A DNA stretch of 64,000 nt from Paenibacillus borealis (GTDB lineage Bacteria; Bacillota; Bacilli; Paenibacillales; Paenibacillaceae). The notes under the pieces are model-generated. The model was not told where the DNA came from. It did no database searches and worked only from the letters and a program-made list of their open reading frames with translations. The position numbers and the translations under genes are program-made. Positions 57,481 through 64,000 of this stretch are shown in pieces; positions within the stretch are counted from its first letter, which is position 1, and the number at the start of each line of letters is the position of its first letter. The stretch is taken from assembly GCF_000758665.1 (NCBI RefSeq), contig NZ_CP009285.1:620001-684000 (forward strand). Reading direction: 5' to 3'.

Positions 57481-58224
57481 ATGGACCAGATTACGAATTA
57501 TTACGAAGAGCGTGAAGACGATGAGGATATCGTGCTTGATGTTGTTATTGAGGAAGCCGGTTACGAAGCCGGAGATATACGGATATCAGGGATTTCCTTT
57601 CAGGTCCGCAAGGGCGAACTGCTTGGATTAATCGGACCGAACGGGGCCGGCAAAAGCACAACGATCAAGACTCTGCTCGGTCTGCTGAAACACGCCAAGG
57701 CGAAGGTGAAGCTGGGCGGCGAGAACAAATCCTACGCCTATGTACCGGAGCAACCGGTATTCTATGAGGATCTTACGCTGTGGGAGCATCTTGATCTTGC
57801 GGCTGCAGCCTATGGTCTAAGCTATGAAACCTTTGAAACTACGGCGGAGCGGCTGCTGATCCAGTTCGGCATGGAAGGCGTACGCAATGATCTGCCTGCC
57901 GGCTTCTCCAAGGGCATGAAGCAGAAGATGATGCTGATGCTAGGTTTCCTGGTCCAGCCCGACGTCTACATTGTGGACGAGCCGTTTATCGGGCTTGATC
58001 CCCGGGCAACCAAGGATTTCCTGCGCCTGCTTGAAGCGGAGCGCAAACGCGGAGCCGGCGTGCTGATGTCTACACATGTGCTGGATACCGCCGAGAAAAT
58101 CTGTGACAGCTTCGTTCTGATCTCCGGAGGTAAAATTGCCGCTGAAGGTACACTGGAAGAAATCCGCGTGGATGCCGGACTGCCGGAGGGGTCGTTGTTT
58201 GATTGCTTCGACGAATTAGCATGA
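57481..58224 (+). CDS. ABC transporter ATP-binding protein (EcsA-like)
   Basis: This 247-residue ATPase has Walker A GPNGAGKST, signature FSKGMKQK, Walker B VYIVDEPFIGLDPRA and switch histidine in STHVLDTA. An acidic N-terminal leader (about 1-30, EEREDDEDIVLDVVIEEA) precedes the fold. With the overlapping permease gene it matches EcsAB, which in Bacillus affects protein secretion and intramembrane proteolysis. ATG 57481 is preferred over ATG 57469 because the ribosome binding site AGGAG touches the latter. Confidence 0.85.
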   Translation: MDQITNYYEEREDDEDIVLDVVIEEAGYEAGDIRISGISFQVRKGELLGLIGPNGAGKSTTIKTLLGLLKHAKAKVKLGGENKSYAYVPEQPVFYEDLTLWEHLDLAAAAYGLSYETFETTAERLLIQFGMEGVRNDLPAGFSKGMKQKMMLMLGFLVQPDVYIVDEPFIGLDPRATKDFLRLLEAERKRGAGVLMSTHVLDTAEKICDSFVLISGGKIAAEGTLEEIRVDAGLPEGSLFDCFDELA

Positions 58225-59471
58225 GCAGGAATTCATTTGCGTTTCCTACGGCTGCGGCTCTTTTCCGGCGCCGGCTGATTTCCCACTTCCGTGAGCAGAC
58301 CACCATCATCCGTACAGCTGTGGACTGGACAGTCCTGCTGTATATCCTTATCCCGGGATGCTTGCTGGGAGGGCGATTCTATTATGGTTACTGGAATGGG
58401 GAGATGCCGGAGTGGATCAGCTCCGTTCCATATATGCTTATACCTGCGCTTCTGGCCATTCTGCTTGTTACCGGAGGAGTCGTGTTGCTGTTGCAGGAAG
58501 GCGACTCGCTGTTCCTCAGACAGCGGCAGAACTGGATCAGCACCATTATCCTGCGGGGTATGGTCTATAGCCTTGCGGTAACTACGCTGAAGATGGCAGC
58601 GGTCTTTGCCATTCTGCTGCCGTTCCTGATCAAGGGCTTCGGAGTCAGTGCGGCGGGGGCCTACGGGCTGCTCGCGCTGACGATAACCTGCAGCTGGTCC
58701 GTCAAGCTGCTGGGCCATATCGTCAAGGTACAGCGGCAGGGCTTCCGCCGCTGGCTGTGGCTGATTCCGGCAGTCACCGTGCCCTGCGGAGTCTATCTGC
58801 GCCTGGCTATCCTCTGGAAGGACAGCCCGGTCCTTCTGTTCATCGCTGCCGGAGGATTCACCGTGGTGACAGCCTTGGCATTCAGGACCCGCCTGCGGCT
58901 GCGCGGCACCTTCATGAACGATGTGCGTGAGGACTACAAGCAGCGGATGAGGATTGCTGCGATTCTGCTGCGCGGTGTGCTGGATAAGCCGCGGCCTACG
59001 CGGTACAAGCCGTGGATCTTCCGTAAGTCGCAGCCGCTGCTGGCCTCGAAGGAACCGGAGAGCCGCTTCTCAGCAGCAGCGGTTAAAGCGATGCTGCGCA
59101 ATCCGGCCCACTTCAAGCTGTATTTGTCGTTTACCGGCGTGGCACTTGTGGCCATCCTTATTGTGCCGGTCGTTCTGAAGTGGCTGCTGTTTGCCATCCT
59201 GACAACACTGATGGCGTATTGGCTGTCTTCCTTCTGGCTGCTGTTCTCCGGGGATGAATACATCGGTATTCTGCCGTTCACCAAAGCGCAGAAGGCGGAT
59301 GCCGGTTCCAAGGCCATGCCGATTCTATTAATGCCGTTTGCGGTCCTGTGTGCAGCCGTTGTCTGCATCCCCGCGTATGGCTGGTGGGGGCTTCTGCTCT
59401 TTATACCGGTAGGCGCTGCGGCAGCCATCTGGATCGGCCGTATTTTCAGTGTCATGCGGTTTGCCAGATAA
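58221..59471 (+). CDS. ABC transporter permease (EcsB-like)
   Basis: This 416-residue membrane protein has about eight to ten helices, starting with FPTAAALFRRRLISHFREQ, the conserved N-terminus of EcsB (ABC_export/PF05975). Cytoplasmic loops are strongly basic (FRTRLRLRGTFMNDVREDYK). ATG 58221 overlaps the ATPase stop by four bases. EcsAB is needed for proper secretion and biofilm functions in Bacillus; the exported molecule is not known. Confidence 0.85.
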   Translation: MSRNSFAFPTAAALFRRRLISHFREQTTIIRTAVDWTVLLYILIPGCLLGGRFYYGYWNGEMPEWISSVPYMLIPALLAILLVTGGVVLLLQEGDSLFLRQRQNWISTIILRGMVYSLAVTTLKMAAVFAILLPFLIKGFGVSAAGAYGLLALTITCSWSVKLLGHIVKVQRQGFRRWLWLIPAVTVPCGVYLRLAILWKDSPVLLFIAAGGFTVVTALAFRTRLRLRGTFMNDVREDYKQRMRIAAILLRGVLDKPRPTRYKPWIFRKSQPLLASKEPESRFSAAAVKAMLRNPAHFKLYLSFTGVALVAILIVPVVLKWLLFAILTTLMAYWLSSFWLLFSGDEYIGILPFTKAQKADAGSKAMPILLMPFAVLCAAVVCIPAYGWWGLLLFIPVGAAAAIWIGRIFSVMRFAR

Positions 59472-59478
59472 CATAGAA

Positions 59479-59512
59479 TAAGCCTTCCTCCGCAATTTCG
59501 GAGGAAGGCTTA
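59479..59512. terminator. terminator between ecsB-like and HI0933-like genes
   Basis: AAGCCTTCCTCC and GGAGGAAGGCTT form a perfect 12-bp stem around an 8-nt loop, usable for both convergent transcripts although T-tracts are short. Confidence 0.75.
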
Positions 59513-59537
59513 CCTGTGTTTAAACCGCAGCAGCTGC

Positions 59538-60806
59538 TTATCCGTGCTGCTGCGCAGCAGCATGTTTCCCTGCTGTGTATCCGGTCGAGAAGGCAGCCGT
59601 AATATTATACCCGCCGGTATATCCGTGAATATCCAGAATCTCGCCGCAGAAATACAGGCCCTGCGTAAGCTTCGATTCCATTGTTCTGGGATCAATCTCC
59701 TTCAGATTTACTCCTCCGCCAGTTACAAATGCTTCTGCCAGGGAACGCGTTCCATATACAAGAACCGGCATCCGCTTCAGCAGGGCAGCCAGCGCCTGGA
59801 GACCTGTCCGCGGCAGGTGATGACCTGTAAGCTCGCCGTCCAGCCCGCTCTTGGCCAGCAGCAGCGGAATCAGGCGCTCAGGCAGCAGGCCCTTCAGTGA
59901 ATTGCGGATGGCCTTCTTGGGCTCCAGCTCCAGCTTGTTCTGCAGCAGGGACTCTGCCTCTTGCGGGGACAGGTCGGGGAAGAGGTCGATAGACAGCTCT
60001 ACGGTATCTGTTCCTGATTTCTTCTGAACCTGGCGCAGGAACTGGCTGCAGCGCAGGGCAATCGGGCCGGACAGCCCGAAATGGGTGAAGATCATATCTC
60101 CGCGGTGGGAGATCACCTTCTTGCCTTTGGGATTCCAGACGGTCAGGCTGACATCACGCAGGGATAAGCCCTGCAGCTCGCCTGATTTAATCCATTCTTC
60201 CCTTGAAAGGATCGGAACCTCCGTCGGAAACAGCTCCGTAATCGTGTGTCCGGCAGCCGCCGCCCACGGATATCCGTCACCGGTAGAGCCGGTCTGCGGT
60301 ACGGATTTGCCGCCGGTGGCAATAATAACGGCCCCGGCACTGAAGGCTTTTCCCGATTCCAGCCGCACTCCTGTGGCAGCACCTTCTACATATATAACCT
60401 CGCGCACCGGGCTGTCCGTCATAATCTGCACGCCGAGACTGCGTACTTTGCCAATCAGCGCAGAGACAACACTTGCAGCCTTGTCCGATACAGGGAACAT
60501 CCGCCCGTTGTCCTCTTCCTTCAGGGCGATACCGAGTGCTTCAAAGAACTCGATAATATCCCGGTTGTTGAAATGATCGAACGAGCTGTATAAAAAACGG
60601 CCGTTGCCCGGGATATGGGCGATCAGCTCTGAGGTTTCCTTGATATTGGTAACATTACAGCGTCCGCCGCCTGAGATGCCCAGCTTCCGCCCAAGCTTCG
60701 CTCCCTTATCAACCAACAATACAGCGGCCCCGTGCTCAGCTGCAGCTACACTGGCCATTAATCCGGACGGCCCGCCTCCAATAACGATTACATCATAGTT
60801 ACTCAT
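59538..60806 (-). CDS. HI0933/BaiN-like flavoprotein
   Basis: This 422-residue FAD protein has the N-terminal dinucleotide fold VIVIGGGPSGLMASVAAAEHG, the family signature GAKLGRKLGISGGGRCNVTN and C-terminal DIHGYTGGYNITAAFSTGYT (both spanning the conserved glycine/asparagine stretches). It belongs to the HI0933 family (YtfP, BaiN), NAD(P)H-dependent reductases acting on uncertain substrates. AAAGGAG precedes the ATG. It is monocistronic and divergent from the KinB-like kinase. Confidence 0.9.
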   Translation of the reverse strand: MSNYDVIVIGGGPSGLMASVAAAEHGAAVLLVDKGAKLGRKLGISGGGRCNVTNIKETSELIAHIPGNGRFLYSSFDHFNNRDIIEFFEALGIALKEEDNGRMFPVSDKAASVVSALIGKVRSLGVQIMTDSPVREVIYVEGAATGVRLESGKAFSAGAVIIATGGKSVPQTGSTGDGYPWAAAAGHTITELFPTEVPILSREEWIKSGELQGLSLRDVSLTVWNPKGKKVISHRGDMIFTHFGLSGPIALRCSQFLRQVQKKSGTDTVELSIDLFPDLSPQEAESLLQNKLELEPKKAIRNSLKGLLPERLIPLLLAKSGLDGELTGHHLPRTGLQALAALLKRMPVLVYGTRSLAEAFVTGGGVNLKEIDPRTMESKLTQGLYFCGEILDIHGYTGGYNITAAFSTGYTAGKHAAAQQHG

Positions 60807-60966
60807 AAATCTGCTCCTTTACATGTGGCAACACTCTGCTAACGGCATCATACCATTCCGGCCGGAGTGTAGCCAGACCCGGAGAGGCTTGAAGTGATTA
60901 TCGTTGTCAGGAGTGCGCGGTTGTGCTTTAATCTAAGGGAAAAGGGTATTTTGTCCAAATTGGGGA

Positions 60967-62688
60967 GTGATTGCGATTATTCATGCGGTTAAGGATATTT
61001 TATTGCAAATATCGGCTGCGTGCACCTTCCTGTTTCTGTTTCAGTGGCGGTTGGACCAGGGCCATTTCACACGCAGAAACCGCAGATTTCCGGATGACCA
61101 GACTTTTCTGATAATATGCTGTGCACTCGGGGTTACATTGTGTATGGCCTTGTCGACTACAATGTTCGGAGTAGTGTATCTGAATCTGGCTATCCTTCCG
61201 GCGTATATAGGGATCTTGTACGGGACTTTTTGTTCAGGGGCTTACCTGGCAATGTATTTCATCTTTTGCACTGTACTATTCTCGGTTCCCTCAGGATTTG
61301 ATCATCTCATATTAAATACGGGGGTACTGCTGTATCCGCTGTTGTTTGGTATGGCCAAGCCCTTCAAGAGTGCCTCTTTAATCCAAAAAGTCGGCATGCT
61401 ATGGGGTACTCTGTTTCCCAGTATGCTGTTTATTGTAATTGTACCTAAGATGCAGGGACAAAGCATCTTCAACACACCCCCCACGGATGCGATTCTGGTA
61501 GGGGTGTATTTATTAACGGCTGTTATTTTGGGCGGACTGTTTATTGTATATATTGAAACGGCCTGGGACAGGCTGCAGGTCAACGAACGGATGAAAGGTA
61601 TCTCCGAGAGATTCCAGTGGGAATCGGAGAAGCTCCAGCAGATTACTAATGTGGTGCCTCTGAATATTATGTCATTTGATGACAATGGATATGTGACGGA
61701 GCTGAATGAATACATGCTCAGCCTGATTCAGCGTCATTGCCCCCATCTGACCAGAGAGATTATATTATCCCAGCCGGCAGACCGGGTCTTTGGCCATAGC
61801 ATGGATCAGGAAATCTATGAACGCTTACGGGGGATCCTGCTGAACAGGCAGCGTGCCAATACCAAAATCAAGTATGATTCCATGACTTATCATATATTCA
61901 CGGCGCCGTTACAGCATGAGTCCGGTGTTCCGGGCGGCATTGTCATGATTATACAGGATCTTACGGAAGAGGAGAAAATCCGCAGCGAGCTTGATAATGT
62001 CGAACGCCTGACGCTGGTCGGGCAGATGGCGGCCGGAATTACCCATGAAATCCGCAACCCGATGGCGGTAGTGCGCGGATTCCTGCAGCTGATGCGGGAA
62101 AAGAGCCCGGACGACCTGCACTCCTATTACCATATTGTAATGGAGGAGCTGGACCGGGCCAATAGTATCATCAATGACTTTCTATCGCTGGCCCAGAGCC
62201 GTGTATCGGACAAGGAAATGGTGCAGCTGCATCTGATTATGGAGGAGCTTGCCCCCTTAATCTGGGCGGATGCCAATCTTCGCGGCCAGAGCGTTGAGCT
62301 GAAGCTTAGTCCGTCGCTGCCGCTCCTGCGGCTGAATGTCAGGGAGATCAAGCAGCTGATTCTCAATCTGGCCCGTAACGGTATGGAGGCAATGGATGCC
62401 AAGGGGGTGTTAACGCTGGAGACCTGTGAGCATGAAGATACCGCACAGCTGATCATTACGGACACGGGAAGCGGTATCCCGCAGAGCCAGCTGAAGCAAT
62501 TGTTCGCCCCGTTCTTCACAACCAAAAGCCAGGGCACAGGACTTGGACTGTCACTATGCCTGAGCATCGCCGAGAAGCATAACGGAACCATCCATGTGGA
62601 GTCCGAAGTGGGAAAAGGCACCTCGGTCATCGTTACAATTCCCTTTGAGCCAAAGGACGAATCCGCTGAGATTCAAGTCTATTCGTAA
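60967..62688 (+). CDS. membrane sensor histidine kinase, KinB-like
   Basis: This 573-residue kinase has six hydrophobic helices (about 10-200) resembling the 5TM-5TMR_LYT/KinB sensor with no large external domain, then a PAS-like domain (about 222-335), HisKA with H360 in GITHEIRNPMAVVRGFLQLM and HATPase with FFTTKSQGTGLGLSLCLSIA. The HEIRNPM box is characteristic of the KinA-E/NtrB type that feed the Spo0A phosphorelay. No response regulator is adjacent, in keeping with phosphorelay kinases. The start appears to be GTG 60967 after a closely spaced GGGGA; this is uncertain. Confidence 0.85.
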   Translation: MIAIIHAVKDILLQISAACTFLFLFQWRLDQGHFTRRNRRFPDDQTFLIICCALGVTLCMALSTTMFGVVYLNLAILPAYIGILYGTFCSGAYLAMYFIFCTVLFSVPSGFDHLILNTGVLLYPLLFGMAKPFKSASLIQKVGMLWGTLFPSMLFIVIVPKMQGQSIFNTPPTDAILVGVYLLTAVILGGLFIVYIETAWDRLQVNERMKGISERFQWESEKLQQITNVVPLNIMSFDDNGYVTELNEYMLSLIQRHCPHLTREIILSQPADRVFGHSMDQEIYERLRGILLNRQRANTKIKYDSMTYHIFTAPLQHESGVPGGIVMIIQDLTEEEKIRSELDNVERLTLVGQMAAGITHEIRNPMAVVRGFLQLMREKSPDDLHSYYHIVMEELDRANSIINDFLSLAQSRVSDKEMVQLHLIMEELAPLIWADANLRGQSVELKLSPSLPLLRLNVREIKQLILNLARNGMEAMDAKGVLTLETCEHEDTAQLIITDTGSGIPQSQLKQLFAPFFTTKSQGTGLGLSLCLSIAEKHNGTIHVESEVGKGTSVIVTIPFEPKDESAEIQVYS

Positions 62689-62864
62689 GGAACCGAAGCA
62701 GTAACTATGCGTTATATTGCTGCGCGGATAACGCCCGGGAGCAGGCTGCTTCTCTTGCTTTCGCAGAGTATGTATGTATAATAAAGTTAGCAAGTAGTGC
62801 AGTAACGCGGCGACGTTGTCCGGGTTCTGACAACTATTCAAAGGGTAAAGGAGAGTGCAGAGAA

Positions 62865-63299
62865 ATGTCCATGTCTTTTAATCAATATATGAAGGATTCC
62901 ATTCAGCCTATGCGCGATGATCTGACAAGTATCGGGTTTCAGGAGCTGTTGACTCCGGATGAAGTTGAAGCAACTCTTCCAGCCGTTAAGGGAACTTCAC
63001 TTGTGGTCGTTAACTCCGTTTGCGGTTGTGCCGCCGGCCAATGCCGTCCCGGTGTAGCCCAGGCGCTGCAGAACGAAATTCTCCCCGATCACCTGTTCAC
63101 GGTGTTTGCCGGCCAGGAGAAGGAAGCTACAGCTAAGGCCCGCGAGTATTTCGCACCATACCCGCCATCTTCACCATCCATTGCCTTGATGAAGGACGGC
63201 GAGCTGGTTCATTTCATCGAACGTCACGGCGTTGAAGACCGTTCAGCTGCTGAAATTGCTGCTGAGCTGAAGGACGTTTTCAATCGTCTGTGCCAGTAA
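62865..63299 (+). CDS. bacilliredoxin (BrxA/BrxB, YphP/YqiW family)
   Basis: This 144-residue protein has the CGC active site C53-G-C55 in VNSVCGCAAGQCRPG, with FTVFAGQEKEATAKAREYF and SSPSIALMKDGELVHFIERH. It removes bacillithiol from proteins oxidised during stress. AAAGGAG precedes ATG 62865. With BrxC at 17617, it supports a bacillithiol-producing host. It has its own terminator and is not part of an operon. Confidence 0.93.
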   Translation: MSMSFNQYMKDSIQPMRDDLTSIGFQELLTPDEVEATLPAVKGTSLVVVNSVCGCAAGQCRPGVAQALQNEILPDHLFTVFAGQEKEATAKAREYFAPYPPSSPSIALMKDGELVHFIERHGVEDRSAAEIAAELKDVFNRLCQ

Positions 63300-63321
63300 G
63301 TTCAATTAATATTATGTATAT

Positions 63322-63362
63322 TCCCGCATCAGCCGGAGGCTAGGCTCATGCGGGATTTTTTT
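63322..63362 (+). terminator. terminator after the bacilliredoxin gene
   Basis: TCCCGCAT and ATGCGGGA stem around an 18-nt loop, then TTTTTTTC. Confidence 0.9.
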
Positions 63363-63425
63363 CTGAATATATAAGCACATCAGTCCCTTCAGACAAATCA
63401 AGTTATAAGAAACGAGGTGCGGTAA

Positions 63426-64000
63426 GTGGGTATGCAGGAAGAGATTATTAAGGCCTTGGGGGTCAAGCCTGTGATTGATACCGGGGCGGAAATACGCAAA
63501 CGTGTGGATTTCCTGAAAGCGTATGCGCTGCAGGCGGGTGCCAGAGGGCTGCTGATTGCCATCAGCGGAGGCGTGGACAGTGCAGTGGCTGCGGGGCTAT
63601 GCAAACAGGCCACGGACGAGCTGACTGCAGAAGAAGGCAAAGAGTATATTACACTGGGTGTATTCCAGCCTTACGGCGAGCAGGAGGATATTGAGCACAG
63701 TTATGCGGTGGCCAAGGCGTTTGAGCTGACACATACAGTGGAGACTAATATTGAAGAAGCTGTAAATGAGATTGCGCTGGAGGTGGAGCATAGCCTGAAG
63801 TCGCTGGGACAGCACCGCCATATCACCCATCAGGGCAAAGGAAATGTGAAGGCGAGAACACGGATGGTTATGCAGTATGCACTGGCCTTCGAGAACAATC
63901 TGCTGGTAGTAGGAACAGATCATGCCTCCGAAGCCATTACAGGCTTCTATACCAAGTGGGGCGATGGTGCGGTAGATATTACACCGCTGTCTTCGCTGAA
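63426..64000 (+). CDS. nadE: ammonia-dependent NAD synthetase, N-terminal part (cut by window edge)
   Basis: The first 191 codons are present. The nucleotide-binding P-loop ISGGVDSAVAAGL (about 42-54), KGNVKARTRMVMQYA, and GTDHASEAITGFYTKWGDG are the hallmarks of NadE, which makes NAD from deamido-NAD, ATP and ammonia. There is no N-terminal glutaminase domain, so ammonia is used directly. GTG 63426 is chosen: GAGGTG is 7 nt upstream and the start VGMQEEIIK aligns with Bacillus MSMQEKIM. The gene continues past the right edge. Confidence 0.95.
   Translation, partial: MGMQEEIIKALGVKPVIDTGAEIRKRVDFLKAYALQAGARGLLIAISGGVDSAVAAGLCKQATDELTAEEGKEYITLGVFQPYGEQEDIEHSYAVAKAFELTHTVETNIEEAVNEIALEVEHSLKSLGQHRHITHQGKGNVKARTRMVMQYALAFENNLLVVGTDHASEAITGFYTKWGDGAVDITPLSSL

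Overview
The window is a contiguous piece of chromosome from an endospore-forming Gram-positive bacterium, most likely Paenibacillus or a close relative. The signs are a caa3-type cytochrome oxidase operon with CtaG, a GerA-type spore germinant receptor operon, bacillithiol-linked redox proteins (BrxC- and BrxA/B-like), a LipL-type octanoyltransferase, a KinB-like kinase, a glgC-glgD-glgP operon, strong AGGAGG ribosome binding sites with frequent TTG/GTG starts, and a moderately GC-rich composition. No rRNA, tRNA, CRISPR array, transposase or prophage was seen. The species assignment is inference.

Layout. 0-1.4 kb: 5' end of a lipid kinase, a DUF4870 membrane protein, and a small conserved gene behind a structured leader. 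1.5-7.2 kb: ctaC-D-E-F-G plus a DUF420 protein behind a sigma-A promoter with ResD-like and cre-like sites. 7.3-12.3 kb: a GntR(YtrA)-controlled ABC transporter operon followed by a NatAB-like exporter and two small two-TM proteins. 12.3-14.2 kb: a visibly AT-richer island with a zeta-toxin-like kinase, two small mutually similar genes on the same strand, and a third small membrane protein. 14.3-15.4 kb: a repeat array, a sigma-factor-like orphan gene on the minus strand, and upstream of it a well-formed cyclic-di-AMP (ydaO) riboswitch with terminator and promoter.

15.8-27 kb: MerR-SDR pair, glutaredoxin/BrxC pair, second SDR, ThuA-like protein, MerR-thioredoxin pair, CHAD protein, LipL, a 51-bp-period minisatellite, nitrilase (MtnU-like) divergent from MarR-nitroreductase-monooxygenase-aminotransferase (MtnE-like). 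27-33 kb: PLD-like protein, ArsR-SulP pair, DUF1361, alkyltransferase-like protein. 33-37 kb: germinant receptor operon in the order A-C-D-B. 37-39.6 kb: small metabolic or accessory enzymes. 39.8-44 kb: ykcB-ykcC-galU-like envelope glycosylation genes, then tandem repeats. 44.6-47.8 kb: half-size flavoprotein and a response regulator/histidine kinase pair. 48-53 kb: glycogen genes. 53-64 kb: fRMsr, GNAT, DHA2 efflux pump with MarR, EcsAB-like ABC transporter, HI0933 flavoprotein, KinB-like kinase, bacilliredoxin and the start of nadE.

The most interesting points are: (1) a c-di-AMP riboswitch that appears to control an uncharacterised sigma-like protein; (2) a zeta-toxin-like gene followed by two related tiny helical proteins; (3) a three-member family of tiny two-TM proteins around it; and (4) three unrelated intergenic repeat families that all have a 50-51 bp period.
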